This document shows, piece by piece, positions 17,328 to 26,712 of a stretch of 64,000 nt of DNA. Below the pieces are notes generated by a model. It saw only the letters and a program-made list of their open reading frames with translations, made no database searches and was not told the origin of the DNA. The DNA comes from Thermogutta sp039793925 (lineage in GTDB: Bacteria > Planctomycetota > Planctomycetia > Pirellulales > Thermoguttaceae), in assembly GCF_039793925.1 (NCBI RefSeq), contig NZ_JBAMME010000307.1:1-64000 (forward strand). Direction: 5' to 3'. The stretch's first letter is position 1. The number at the start of each line of letters is the position of its first letter. The position numbers were made by a program, and so were the translations under genes.

Positions 17328-19160
17328 TCACTCCCAGCGGAGCACGGCGCCCTGGTCCGCACTGGTGGCCATCCGGGCGTATTTCGCCAGATAGCCTTTG
17401 ACGAATCGTGGCGGCGGTGGTGACCAGCGCTTTCGTCGTTCGGCGAGGACTTCTTCACTGACCAGGACGTTGAGCTTGCGAGCGGGGATATCAATTTCGA
17501 TGAGGTCCCCGGGTTCCAGGAGAGCGATGGGCCCCCCTGCGGCGGCCTCCGGACTGACGTGTCCAATGCAGGCCCCGGCTGTTCCTCCGCTGAACCGACC
17601 GTCCGTGATAAGGGCCACCTTGTCGTCGAGCTTGACACCCTTAATGGCGGTGGTGGGGGCCAGCATCTCCTGCATTCCCGGGCCGCCTCTCGGTCCTTCA
17701 TAGCGGATGACCACCACGTCGCCGGCCTTCACCTTTCCGTTGATGATTCCCTGATAGGCCTCGGTTTCAGATTCGAAGATGACCGCCGGGCCAGTGAAGC
17801 GGAGCATATGGGGGAGAACGCCTGCCGTCTTGACCACTGCTCCCCGGGGCGCCAGGTTGCCGTAGAGGATGGCTAAGCCGCCCTCGTGACTGTAGGCATT
17901 TTCCACCTCACGGATGCAGTCATAGGGATCGAAGCCGAGTTGTTCTGGGGTGAGTTCCCGAATTGACCGGGCCTTGCGCGGCACACTCAAGCCCGGCACG
18001 TTTCGCTGGCCCCCGGCGGTGACCGCTGCAAGTTCCAGTGCCTCTTCGCTGGCCGTCTGCGCACGGATGTCGTACTCGGCGATATTTTCGCCCAGCGTCT
18101 TTCCCGTCACCGTCATGCAATCCAGATGCAAAAGACCGGGACGGCCCCGGGCAATGGCACCCAGGATGGTGTGAACACCCCCGGCATTGTGTACGTCTTC
18201 CACGTGGTAGTGGCTGCTGGGCGCGACGCGACAAATATTGGGGGTTTTCCGACTCAGTTCATCGATGCGCCGAAGGTCGTAATCGATCTCTGCTTCTTTG
18301 GCCACCGCCATGATGTGGAGCACGGTGTTGGTGCTTCCGCCCATCGCCATGTCGAGAACCATGGCGTTATCAATCGACTCCGCGGTGATGATTTCCCGCG
18401 GTAGCAGACCATGGCCCGGGCCCAATCTTTCGAACTGCCACACCATTTCCACAATCCGTTGGGCCGCGCGTCGGTAGAGACGCTTCCGCTCGGCACTGGT
18501 GGCCAAGAGCGTGCCGTTGGTGGGAAGTGCGATGCCCAGGGCCTCACACAGGCAGTTCATGCTGTTGGCGGTGAACATGCCGGAGCACGAGCCGCAGGTG
18601 GGACACCCGAGGCGTTCCAGTTCTGCCAGTTCTTCCTCAGTCAGTTTGCCATCTTGACGTGCTGCCGCCGCGATAAACACGTCGATGAGGTCCACCTTTC
18701 GCCCATCAGGAGCTCGCCCGGCCTCCATCGGACCGCCGCTCACAAAGATCGTGGGGATGTTGCACCGCACCGCCGCCATGAGCATCCCGGGCACAATTTT
18801 GTCACAATTCGGGATGCAGATCATCCCGTCGAAACAGTGTGCTTGGAGCATCGTCTCCACAGAATCGGCGATGAGTTCCCGGCTAGGCAGCGAGTACTTC
18901 ATTCCGGTATGGCCCATTGCGATGCCATCATCGACGCCGATCGTATTGAAAACGAAGGGCACCCCACCGGCCTCGCGGACGCACTCTTTGATAAACTCAC
19001 CCACCGCGTTAAGATGCACATGACCGGGGATGATATCGGTGTAGCTGTTGCAGATAGCGATAAAAGGCTTGCGGAAATCGTCATCTTGGACCCCAGTCGC
19101 GCGGAGCAAACTGCGATGGGGTGCCCGAGCAGCGCCGAGTTTGATTTGATCCGAGCGCAT
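17328..19160 (-). CDS. ilvD: Dihydroxy-acid dehydratase
   Basis: 610 residues from the ATG at 19160, the usual family start (MRSDQIKLG). IlvD dehydrates dihydroxy-acids to 2-keto acids in valine and isoleucine synthesis and carries an Fe-S cluster. The cluster and Mg motifs are visible: CNSYTDIIPGHVHL, CFDGMICIPNCDKIVPGM, CPTCGSCSGMFTANSMNCL, and DGRFSGGTAGACIGHVSPEAA near the C-terminus. An in-frame extension of 33 codons upstream is rejected because it lacks family character. No other branched-chain gene is adjacent. Confidence 0.96.
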   Translation of the reverse strand: MRSDQIKLGAARAPHRSLLRATGVQDDDFRKPFIAICNSYTDIIPGHVHLNAVGEFIKECVREAGGVPFVFNTIGVDDGIAMGHTGMKYSLPSRELIADSVETMLQAHCFDGMICIPNCDKIVPGMLMAAVRCNIPTIFVSGGPMEAGRAPDGRKVDLIDVFIAAAARQDGKLTEEELAELERLGCPTCGSCSGMFTANSMNCLCEALGIALPTNGTLLATSAERKRLYRRAAQRIVEMVWQFERLGPGHGLLPREIITAESIDNAMVLDMAMGGSTNTVLHIMAVAKEAEIDYDLRRIDELSRKTPNICRVAPSSHYHVEDVHNAGGVHTILGAIARGRPGLLHLDCMTVTGKTLGENIAEYDIRAQTASEEALELAAVTAGGQRNVPGLSVPRKARSIRELTPEQLGFDPYDCIREVENAYSHEGGLAILYGNLAPRGAVVKTAGVLPHMLRFTGPAVIFESETEAYQGIINGKVKAGDVVVIRYEGPRGGPGMQEMLAPTTAIKGVKLDDKVALITDGRFSGGTAGACIGHVSPEAAAGGPIALLEPGDLIEIDIPARKLNVLVSEEVLAERRKRWSPPPPRFVKGYLAKYARMATSADQGAVLRWE

Positions 19161-19588
19161 GGTTGACCTCGTTGGTGACTCAATAAGTGCCAGACAACTT
19201 GCGTGAAACCAGCGTCCTGTTGGACGCTCGAGTGAATCACAGCCTCGTCTGCGGAACAAAGCACGTCATTTTATGCGACGATCACGGAGGAAGCCAGCCC
19301 CGCCCGGATTGAGCTCTTAGCCACGAATAGCAATCTCCCCTGCTAGGGATTCATGGAACTTTTAAATCGGGCGGCGGAGCGGAAGATGAGCGAGGCAATT
19401 TCCCGTGAGGAGGCTTCCATCAAGAACGACCACCGGCCTTGTCGCGGGACGACAAGGCCGGAAGGTCCGTAGGATCGGGAGGTGTCGGCATGTCGAACCG
19501 GGTAAGGGCTGGTGTAAACGCACTACCCTGACTATTGGTGTTGTTGGTTCTGATATGTCGGGACGTCAATTGTGACAGGGCAACGTGA
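19161..19588. other. Gene-free stretch with a strong hairpin
   Basis: 428 bp between the ilvD start and the stop of the next minus-strand gene. It holds the perfect inverted repeat listed separately; nothing else could be recognised. Confidence 0.4.
19433..19461. repeat. Perfect 11 bp inverted repeat
   Basis: CCGGCCTTGTC (19433-19443) is followed by a 7 base loop and its exact reverse complement (19451-19461). No T run follows on either strand, so it is not a standard intrinsic terminator. It may stall transcription after the carboxypeptidase-regulatory-like gene or be a REP-like element. Confidence 0.6.
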
Positions 19589-20101
19589 TCACGGGCTGGA
19601 GGGCCCTTCTTCATGCTCGGCCACAGCGACAGGCACGGCGATCGCTGTGGCGATAGCGCCACCAACGATCCAGGGGTTTCGCATCCACTGACCGATTCGG
19701 GACAGGGCCTGACCGCGACTAATGTCCTGACCAGCCACGATCAGGGTAGCCTGCTGGGCGCCCGGCGGAGCGGTGCGGGGGCTCCACAGCCGGTAGGTGC
19801 CTGTCCCATTAGCCGCTGACAAACGATAAACACCCCCGGAAAGGCCCTTGATGGCGAAACGGCCGTTATCATCCGTTTTCACCACTCCCAGAAGCTGCTG
19901 CTGTCCGTTTTCCACAGCCACGGTGGTTTGGGGGATGGGACGACCCTCCGGCGTGACGACCTGTCCAAGCAGCACTCCCCCATCATGAAGCGCCACGTCA
20001 ATGACGCGGGGTGCGGGTGCTGAGGCCGTCTCCCCTGCCCAAAGATAACCTCCCACAAGTACCGCGATTATGCATCCCAAAAACACGCACCAGTGTCTCA
20101 T
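19589..20101 (-). CDS. Secreted or membrane protein with carboxypeptidase-regulatory-like domain
   Basis: 170 residues. The N-terminal signal or anchor is WCVFLGCIIAVLVGGYLWAGE. A carboxypeptidase-regulatory-like beta-sandwich follows (about 38-110: LLGQVVTPEGRPIPQTTVAV, VKTDDNGRFAIKGLSGGVYRLSA). After a linker ending in RIGQWMRNP there is a hydrophobic segment, IVGGAIATAIAVPVAVA, and a short acidic tail. The layout resembles exported planctomycete proteins of unknown role. GGAGTG lies upstream of the ATG. Confidence 0.8.
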   Translation of the reverse strand: MRHWCVFLGCIIAVLVGGYLWAGETASAPAPRVIDVALHDGGVLLGQVVTPEGRPIPQTTVAVENGQQQLLGVVKTDDNGRFAIKGLSGGVYRLSAANGTGTYRLWSPRTAPPGAQQATLIVAGQDISRGQALSRIGQWMRNPWIVGGAIATAIAVPVAVAEHEEGPSSP

Positions 20102-20464
20102 TGCTCACACTCCGTATGCGTTACAGATCCGTGCTTTCCTTGCCCGGCGTTGCGGCCCGGTTGTGCGGTGCAAAAGCGAAATGAACCGGACAGCCGACAA
20201 AATTGGTTTCATCCACATAGAGCGTATCGGAACCGCTCCGTCCGGCTCTTCAGTCTTTTTCTTGCGCTGGACAATGAGACTAGAAAAAAGTGCCCCAGCA
20301 CCACATCATAAATACACTTTGTGCTTTTGATGAGCACGATCTTAGCATCTTAAAGTGCTTGCAGCATCGGCAGTTTCCTCTATCAGGATTGAAATTTGGG
20401 CAGAATCGCCATATGCTTGTGGGGGAAGGAAGAAGGTCTCGGGAAAAGGAAAAGGAAGTGGCGC
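20102..20464. other. Gene-free divergent region
   Basis: 363 bp between divergent genes. The stretch 20290-20400 is AT-richer than the flanks and is a plausible promoter zone, but no clear -35/-10 pair, RNA gene or repeat was found. Confidence 0.35.
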
Positions 20465-21031
20465 GTGGCGAAGCGCGGGAATCACTACGAAGCGGCATTT
20501 GAGGCTTTCCTCCGGGATTCCGCTATTCCCTACGTGGCGGTGGACGAGGCCCGCCGGGCCGTTCTGACCGACGGCCGTTCTCTGAAAAGCCTCGATTTCC
20601 TGGTGGCCCCTCGCGGTGCCACAACCTGGCTTGTCGACGTCAAAGGCAGGCGGTTTCCCTCCGGTGAAGAGCACCTCCAGTACTGGAAAAACTGGTCCAC
20701 CCGGGACGATCTGGAAAGCCTGGCTGAGTGGGAATCCCTTTTTGGGGAGGGATTTCGCGGTCTATTTGTGTTTGCCTTTCACATTGTGGCGAAAAGGTTG
20801 CCAGTTGAGGAGTCGCTGGTCGTGTCGTTTCGCGGGGAGCGCTACGCGTTCCTAGGGGTGGAATTACCAGAATATCGGCGGTTGTGCCGGGTGATCTCAC
20901 CCCAATGGCAGACGCTGGCGGTCTCGGCCCGCGATTTTCGGGCGGTCGCTCGACCGGTCCAGGAGTTATTCGGACTCCTCGAAAATAACCACTCCTGTTG
21001 CCACCAGGCGTTGCTCGCTCCGGTGTCCTAA
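20465..21031 (+). CDS. HYExAFE family protein, PD-(D/E)xK nuclease-like
   Basis: 188 residues from a GTG at 20465 that follows an AGGAAGTG; upstream in-frame codons lack family character. The N-terminus carries the HYEAAFEAFL motif that names this planctomycete family. A nuclease-fold pattern follows: SLKSLDFLV, then WLVDVKGRRF, which matches the D...(D/E)xK arrangement of restriction-endonuclease-like enzymes. The rest (FRGLFVFAFHI, YAFLGVELPEYRRLCRVISPQW) looks like the remaining strands. The substrate and role are unknown; DNA repair or nucleic-acid processing is a guess. It converges on hisS. Confidence 0.8.
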   Translation: MAKRGNHYEAAFEAFLRDSAIPYVAVDEARRAVLTDGRSLKSLDFLVAPRGATTWLVDVKGRRFPSGEEHLQYWKNWSTRDDLESLAEWESLFGEGFRGLFVFAFHIVAKRLPVEESLVVSFRGERYAFLGVELPEYRRLCRVISPQWQTLAVSARDFRAVARPVQELFGLLENNHSCCHQALLAPVS

Positions 21032-21087
21032 GAACCGCTCCAAAATTCCGGCCCAGACCCTGTCACCGTGGATGCCCGGGGGATCGA

Positions 21088-22422
21088 TCAGCGGGCCAGG
21101 ATTTCGTTGATCGCCTCCGCGAGGGCTGTCAGTTGGAGAGGGACCTCTTTCTGCGTGCCCGCCCGCAGGTCTTTGACCTGGCAGACCTTTTTTTCAAATT
21201 CGGTCTCGCCAATCACCAGGGCAACGCGATGCCCGCGGCGATCCGCGTACTTCAGTTGCTGGCTGATTTTTTTGGGTTCGGGGTAGAACTCGACGTTGAA
21301 ACCGGCCGAGCGAAGCTGGGCCGCCAGCCGAAGGTAATCGTCCCGCCGCTGGGGATCGAAAAACACGAGGAGGATGGGGGCGGGTGTGCTGACAGTCTCC
21401 AGCATCCCCAGCTCTTCCATAGCAGCGAGCAGCCGATCGAGCCCCAGAGAGGCCCCTACTCCGGGGAGGGACTGCGTCGTGAAAAGTTCCGCAAGATTGT
21501 CATACCGACCACCGGAACATACGCTACCAATTCCCGGAAGGGCGGTCAGATAGGTCTCGTAAATGGTCCCTGTGTAATAGTCGAGACCGCGGGCAATGGC
21601 CAGGTCGAGCACGAGATATCCGGGCGACACTCCCCCTGCGGTGGCACCTCGCAGGACTTCCCGCAGTTCGTGGACTCCCTCTTCGCCCACCACGCTGCCC
21701 TGGACGAGTTTTTCCGCCTGGGCGAGCACGGCATCATGGTCGCCGTGGATCTGGGTCAATTCCAGGACCGCCGCGGCCTGAGCGGGGGTCAGTCCCACGG
21801 TTTGCTCAAGCTCCTGTTTGACTCCTTCGGTCCCGATTTTGCCCCATTTGTCCAGTGCCCGCAGAACCCCCGCCGCACGGTCCGCCAGGCCCTGGCGCTC
21901 CAGAAGACCGTTGAGAAGCTTACGGTTGTTGATGCGGATGACAAACTCGTGAAAACCGATGGCACGGAGCAGATCGTGGATGACGAGGGTTGTTTCGATG
22001 TCGGCGGTCAGGGAGCGCGTTCCGATCGTGTCGAAGTCGCACTGCACAAATTCCCGGTAGCGACCCCGCTGGGTGTTTTCTCCCCGCCACACCGGAGCAA
22101 TGTGGTACCGCTTGAACGGGATGCCCAGTTCATTGAGGTGCTGGGCGGTGAAGCGGGCGACCGGAACAGTGAGGTCGAAGCGCAGCGCGACCCAGCGCCC
22201 ACCGTGGTCCTGAAAGCGGTACATCTGCTTGTCGGTTTCTTCGCCTCCTTTGCCGGCCAGGATTTCCAGATATTCCAAAGCCGGCGTGTCGATCGGGGCA
22301 AAACCGTAGGAACGGTACACCCGCCGGGCAATCTCCATAATCCGTTCCCGCGGGATCATCGCCTGCGGCAAGTAATCGCGAAAACCTTTCAGTGTCCGAG
22401 GGGGAATCAATTTTTCGGCCAT
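21088..22422 (-). CDS. hisS: Histidyl-tRNA synthetase
   Basis: 444 residues, a normal HisRS. The class II motifs are present: PPRTLKGFRDYLPQ at the start, motif 1 around FAPIDTPALEYLEIL, motif 2 RYHIAPVWRGENTQRGRYREFVQCDFDTIG, the histidine-specific LDLAIARGLDYYTGTIYE and SGGRYDNL, and motif 3 GVGASLGLDRLLAAM. The C-terminal anticodon-binding domain runs from about 335. It attaches histidine to tRNA-His. Confidence 0.97.
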   Translation of the reverse strand: MAEKLIPPRTLKGFRDYLPQAMIPRERIMEIARRVYRSYGFAPIDTPALEYLEILAGKGGEETDKQMYRFQDHGGRWVALRFDLTVPVARFTAQHLNELGIPFKRYHIAPVWRGENTQRGRYREFVQCDFDTIGTRSLTADIETTLVIHDLLRAIGFHEFVIRINNRKLLNGLLERQGLADRAAGVLRALDKWGKIGTEGVKQELEQTVGLTPAQAAAVLELTQIHGDHDAVLAQAEKLVQGSVVGEEGVHELREVLRGATAGGVSPGYLVLDLAIARGLDYYTGTIYETYLTALPGIGSVCSGGRYDNLAELFTTQSLPGVGASLGLDRLLAAMEELGMLETVSTPAPILLVFFDPQRRDDYLRLAAQLRSAGFNVEFYPEPKKISQQLKYADRRGHRVALVIGETEFEKKVCQVKDLRAGTQKEVPLQLTALAEAINEILAR

Positions 22423-22530
22423 GGTGGCAAAACCCCACTATGGAACATCGTGCGGCGAAACCGTTCCGGCTGGGCGAGCTTCACGCCGTCCGGGAACGGC
22501 CAGTCGATGGCTGACGGCGTGGCGACTCCC

Positions 22531-23022
22531 TCAGGGGAGGACGGGAAGAAGTTCCGGCCGGGGAGATCGCAAGGATCCTCCCTCCCGCGGTCCGAGGAGC
22601 GCCTCCGCGTATTCTTCCACTTGCTCTGGAAGCTCAAAGAACTGGTCGTAAACCGCGTTTTCTTCGAACTCGCAAATATCTGTATCGTAATCGCGACAGA
22701 TTTTCGGGCGAATGGGATAAATCCCGCAGCGGCCGTCCGGCTGCAGTTTCGTGCAGGTGAGAAACACCAGGAGGTACCACTGCCCATTGTCCACAAAAAC
22801 CGCTGTCCGCTCGTGAAGGAGGAACCAGCGAACTGTGTCGAACTCCTCCCAAGTGCGGGGGCGATCAATCGTCAAAGCGATGTAATGACAGCACTTGGCT
22901 GGGCAGTAGAAGCAAAGCGTTTCTCCCGCAGGAATGTCCTTCCGCCGTAGCTGGCCATTGCCCGTCACAGGGGCCGAACGCCGAGTCAGCCAGTAATTCT
23001 TCTGCCGATTGTGCGAGTTCAT
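22531..23022 (-). CDS. YkgJ-type cysteine cluster protein
   Basis: 163 residues. C37, C40, C44 and C45 (LCFYCPAKCC) and C90, C99, C109 and C117 (CTKLQPDGRCGIYPIRPKICRDYDTDIC) give the spaced cysteine pattern of the YkgJ/Fli-B-like family, which binds zinc or iron. The spacing to IYPIRPKICRDY is diagnostic. The family's function is unsettled. It lies 108 bp upstream of hisS on the same strand, so co-transcription is possible. Confidence 0.85.
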   Translation of the reverse strand: MNSHNRQKNYWLTRRSAPVTGNGQLRRKDIPAGETLCFYCPAKCCHYIALTIDRPRTWEEFDTVRWFLLHERTAVFVDNGQWYLLVFLTCTKLQPDGRCGIYPIRPKICRDYDTDICEFEENAVYDQFFELPEQVEEYAEALLGPREGGSLRSPRPELLPVLP

Positions 23023-23604
23023 CCCCGATCGTGTGGTTTTTTGGTGTACGCTTCCACGACCAGCCCCCTACACCCTGAGGACGCTGAAGACGACGGACCG
23101 GCCCATCGCGGGAATGCTTTCCCTCCCCTTGGTTTTAACCCACCAGCCCCGGCGAGATAAGGGGTGCCCGACGTTTATGGGCGCAAGTGAGCCATTCCTT
23201 AGAGAGGATGCTTTCTGTCTTCCTGGGACCCCGCTTTCCTCGTTCTTAGTCCGTCATTCTTTGTTGGGGCTCGCGACATTAAACATTTTGTCGGCATCGC
23301 ATTAATTAATTTGCAGGACAACGTCTGATCGAAAACCATTGATTGACCTGAGTCCGTAGCGTTACGATAAACGGAGTCGAGGATAGATTCCAACTCGCTT
23401 TTTCGCATGCAGGTCAGCATGCAGATTGGGAAAGCTGTTCGCGGTCGCTGGCGCGAAATCATTTTGAAGCGACGCGGCAAAGCATCGGCGGAGGGCCAGC
23501 GGGTGAAGTGAGGCTTCCGTGGGGAGGGGAGCCCGATGGCGGGGCAGGCCTCGACGAGTGGGGAACGGTGATGCATTCGGGATACTGAAAGTCGGCCGAA
23601 AAGA
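23023..23604. other. Gene-free divergent region
   Basis: 582 bp between divergent genes. A weak plus-strand promoter-like pair, TTGACC (23343-23348), 17 bp spacer, GATAAA (23366-23371), lies about 235 bp before the aminotransferase start. No RNA gene or repeat was seen. Confidence 0.3.
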
Positions 23605-24927
23605 ATGATGTCATTACTGAAACAGGAACACGGGGACGTGGAGCGAGTGCTCTCGGGACTCAGCCGGCGAGCCGCTTGGTCCGGGGGGCCACCGATCGCC
23701 AATGTCCTGATGGCCAAGGCCCTCGCCCAGCCGGATCTCATTTCGCTGGCGGCCGGCTTCGTAGAGCATCAGTCCCTCCCTGTGGAACTTGTGGAAAAAG
23801 CGATCGAGAAACTTTTCTCCAGCCGGGCGACGGCCCTCGAGTCGCTCCAGTACGGGACCACGCTGGGGCATCCCCGCCTGCGCCGGGCTCTTTGGGATCG
23901 CGTCTCTCAGGCGGAGGCCGCGGTGGGACTCCGCCACGCTGGTCCGGAGCAGATCGTCATTACCGCGGGAAGCAACCAGTTGCTCTATCTTGTTGCTGAG
24001 GCGCTCCTGGATCCGGGCGATATTGTGCTCTGCGCAACGCCCAGTTATTTCGTTTTCCTGGGCATGATCAAAAGTTTCGGGGCTCGGACTGTCGGAGTGG
24101 CCTCTGACCGTGACGGCATGATCCCCGAAGCCCTGGAAGACCGTTTGGCGTGGTTGGAACGTCGCGGCGAATTGGAGCGCGTCAAGGCCATCTACGTGGC
24201 CTCCTATTTCGACAATCCGACGGGGCTGAGCCTCGGGCCCGAGAGGCGTCCTGCCCTCCTCGAGGTGGCCCAGCGGTGGTCGCGAAAACATCGCCTCTAC
24301 ATCATCGAGGACTGCGCCTATCGCGATCTCTCGTATTACGAAGAGGAGTGGCCCTCCATCCGCAGCTATGACGTCACCGGCCAGCACGTCGTGATGGTGG
24401 GCTCGTTTTCGAAGTCATTTTCTCCGGGACTGCGGGTGGGTTGGGGGCTGCTTCCTCCTGCCCTGCTCGATCCAGTCCTGGTCCTCAAAGGACATCACGA
24501 TTTTGGATCGCCCAACTTCAACCAGATGGTCATGGCCACGATCCTGGAGGAAGGCTGGCTGGAAGAACATGTGGCTCGGCTGCGATCAATTTACCGCCGC
24601 AAACTGGAGACCACTCTCAAAGCCGTGGAGGGCATGCTGCGGCCGGTCGTGGCGGTCAAGTATGTACCGCCTCGTGGCGGTCTGTATGTGTGGCTGCAGC
24701 TACCAGAAGAATGGGATACGGGTGTGGAAGGGCCACTCTTCCAGGCGGCCGTGGAGGACGGGGTCGTGTATGTGCCCGGGGAATACTGTTTTCCCGAGGA
24801 AGGCGAGCCGACGCTGCGATGTTGTTTGCGTCTGAGTTTCGCCATGCCGGATGACATCAACTTAGAAAAGGGGATGGAACGCCTGGCACGGGCGATCACG
24901 CGATGTGGGAGTGCCGCTCCAAGATAA
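23605..24927 (+). CDS. PLP-dependent aminotransferase, class I/II (2-aminoadipate/MocR-like fold)
   Basis: 440 residues. It has LISLAAGFVEHQSLPVELVEKAIEKL, then LQYGTTLGHPRLRRAL, QIVITAGSNQLLYLVAEALLDPGDIVLC, VASYFDNPTGLSLGPERR, YIIEDCAYRDLSYYEEEWPSI and the Schiff-base lysine in GSFSKSFSPGLRVGWGLLP. These are fold-type I aminotransferase features, close to the LysN / alanine aminotransferase-like group with no N-terminal HTH. The substrate cannot be read. It is followed 42 bp later by an LptF/G-type gene. Confidence 0.9.
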   Translation: MMSLLKQEHGDVERVLSGLSRRAAWSGGPPIANVLMAKALAQPDLISLAAGFVEHQSLPVELVEKAIEKLFSSRATALESLQYGTTLGHPRLRRALWDRVSQAEAAVGLRHAGPEQIVITAGSNQLLYLVAEALLDPGDIVLCATPSYFVFLGMIKSFGARTVGVASDRDGMIPEALEDRLAWLERRGELERVKAIYVASYFDNPTGLSLGPERRPALLEVAQRWSRKHRLYIIEDCAYRDLSYYEEEWPSIRSYDVTGQHVVMVGSFSKSFSPGLRVGWGLLPPALLDPVLVLKGHHDFGSPNFNQMVMATILEEGWLEEHVARLRSIYRRKLETTLKAVEGMLRPVVAVKYVPPRGGLYVWLQLPEEWDTGVEGPLFQAAVEDGVVYVPGEYCFPEEGEPTLRCCLRLSFAMPDDINLEKGMERLARAITRCGSAAPR

Positions 24928-24969
24928 TCGAAATGATGGACCGGCCGAAACGTCACGGAGGGAACTTGG

Positions 24970-26112
24970 ATGTTTTTCACCACCATCATTGACCGGTACA
25001 TCGCCCGGCACTTCTTCCAGTCTTTCTTTGTATGCTTTTTCAGTCTCGTGTGTATCTTTGTGGTCTTCGATTTTTTCACGAACCTGGACGAGTTCCTCCG
25101 CGCTGCTGAAGCAAGCGGTGGGCTGCTCAAATTGACACTTCTGTATTATGGTCCCCAATCGCTGGCCTTTCTCGACCGGATTCTTGGGCTTCTGGTGCTC
25201 ACGGCCGCCATGTTCACGACGGCCTGGCTCCAGCGACAGCAGGAAATGACGGCCCTTCTGGCGGCAGGGATTTCTCGCGCCCGGGCAACGGCCCCTGTGA
25301 TCATCGGTTCGGTGGCGCTCATTCTTTTTGGGGTCTGCAATCGCGAATTGATTCTTCCCCGCATGATTCACCTGCTTGCCCGGACCAACACCGACCTGCT
25401 AGGCGAGAAAGGGTGGCCCATTCAGGCCCGCTATGACAACGAGACGGATATTCTGCTCCGCGGTCGTGCCGCTTATCGAAAAGACTACCGGATTGCGGAA
25501 CCGAATTTCTTCCTGCCGCCCGGTCTCGACCAGTACGGGGGCCAGCTTCAGGCCGAGAATGGCTATTACCTTCCCGCCACCGCGGAGCATCCTAGTGGTT
25601 ATCTACTGGATAAGATGATCCGGCCCAAGGATTTAAAGGATAAACCGTCGTTGTATCTCAAAGGACGCCCCGTCATTCTCACGCCCCACGATCATCCCTG
25701 GCTCAAGGATGATCAGTGTTTTGTGGTCAGCAACATCGACTTTGAACAATTGACGGGGGGGCGAGCGTGGCGAGAATATTCTTCCACACTGGGACTCATC
25801 CGTGGATTGCACAATCCGAGTCTGGACCTGGGGGCCGATGTGCGGGTGCGGATCCATGCCCGAATTGTGCAGCCCCTCCGCGATCTCAATCTCCTATTTT
25901 TGGGTTTACCCCTGGTAGTGCGTCGGGAACAGAGAAACGTCTTCCTCGCACTGGGGCTGGGAATTCTTATCGTTGGCCTTTTCACAGCCGTCGTTCTTAC
26001 CTGCGAATATCTGGGGAACATTTACCTGCTCTCGCCGGCGTTTGCCGCGTGGCTGCCATTCTTTATTTCCATCCCAGCCGCCGTGGCGCAGTTGGACTGG
26101 CTCTGGGAATAA
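24970..26112 (+). CDS. LptF/LptG family permease (YjgP/YjgQ)
   Basis: 380 residues. Predicted helices sit near 10-32 (FFQSFFVCFFSLVCIFVVF), 55-90, 96-120, and three at the C-terminus (308-378), with a periplasmic beta-jellyroll domain between (about 125-300). This is the LptF/LptG layout, the membrane half of the ABC machine that extracts lipopolysaccharide for transport to the outer membrane. F versus G cannot be decided. GGAGGGAAC lies upstream of the ATG. The presence of lpxD and lpxI in the window supports lipid A transport. Confidence 0.9.
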   Translation: MFFTTIIDRYIARHFFQSFFVCFFSLVCIFVVFDFFTNLDEFLRAAEASGGLLKLTLLYYGPQSLAFLDRILGLLVLTAAMFTTAWLQRQQEMTALLAAGISRARATAPVIIGSVALILFGVCNRELILPRMIHLLARTNTDLLGEKGWPIQARYDNETDILLRGRAAYRKDYRIAEPNFFLPPGLDQYGGQLQAENGYYLPATAEHPSGYLLDKMIRPKDLKDKPSLYLKGRPVILTPHDHPWLKDDQCFVVSNIDFEQLTGGRAWREYSSTLGLIRGLHNPSLDLGADVRVRIHARIVQPLRDLNLLFLGLPLVVRREQRNVFLALGLGILIVGLFTAVVLTCEYLGNIYLLSPAFAAWLPFFISIPAAVAQLDWLWE

Positions 26113-26176
26113 CGTTCCGAACACTAGCGCAAACATCATCGATTTAGTGACAAATCGCTCAAGTCAGCCGCCGGGA

Positions 26177-26198
26177 GGGGCAATTCATGGATTGGCCC
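26177..26198. repeat. Dispersed palindromic repeat, copy 1 (degenerate)
   Basis: GGGGCAATTCATGG followed by ATTGGCCC. The left half-site GGGGCAATTCA is exact; the right half carries two changes. It belongs to the family whose perfect form is GGGGCAATTCA joined to its reverse complement. Confidence 0.7.
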
Positions 26199-26236
26199 TG
26201 GCGGGGTTACGGCCAGGTGGGGAAACACGGAGGGGA

Positions 26237-26258
26237 GGGGCCATTCGTGAATCACCCT
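26237..26258. repeat. Dispersed palindromic repeat, copy 2 (most degenerate)
   Basis: GGGGCCATTCGTGAATCACCC keeps the outer G/C arms and the central TTC-TGAA but has several changes. It starts exactly 60 bp after copy 1 and shares the preceding GGAG. Confidence 0.5.
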
Positions 26259-26712
26259 TACCGAAATTTGACCGCTTCGCTGACCATCACCAGCGGTAGG
26301 AACGACACTTTGGCGCTCCCAGGTCTCAATGTGACCTTATGGCGACCGTGGGACACAGTAAACCTCAGACCGAACGGGGCGGCAAGTCCGTTGCATTGAC
26401 ATACCCTCTTCGAAATGAAAGAATTAAGAGTGGCAAAATTGATATCCTCCGGAAGGAATGTTTGTCGATGGCTGCTTAAAGGGGTGACAAAGGAATGGGC
26501 TTCAGCAGATGATGGGGAAAAGCAGCGAAGCGAGAGCCTGGTGAGGTCGGGATTCGCTCACGCAGGACGGAAAGCATAAGGGGGCAGGCGAAAAAAGCGG
26601 GGCGATGGAGTACAGATAGAAGTTACGTTAACAGCTTTTGCTTTGTCGGGCCGCTCTTCGGAGATGGAGCCGCAAGAAGGGTGGTTCGCCACGCCATTTC
26701 GGAACGAAGGCC

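Larger units (their letters stand above)
26113..26712. other. Gene-free stretch before the CBS-kor cluster
   Basis: About 600 bp. It contains two degenerate copies of the dispersed palindromic repeat (26177-26198 and 26237-26258), 60 bp apart. Short open frames look non-coding. The promoter for the downstream cluster should be here but could not be placed. Confidence 0.4.

Noticed and set aside
20998..22950. 650-codon open frame on the plus strand opposite hisS and the YkgJ-type gene
   Set aside because: It is antisense to two clearly conserved genes, has no recognisable domain, and arises from the GC-rich codon pattern of the minus-strand genes.
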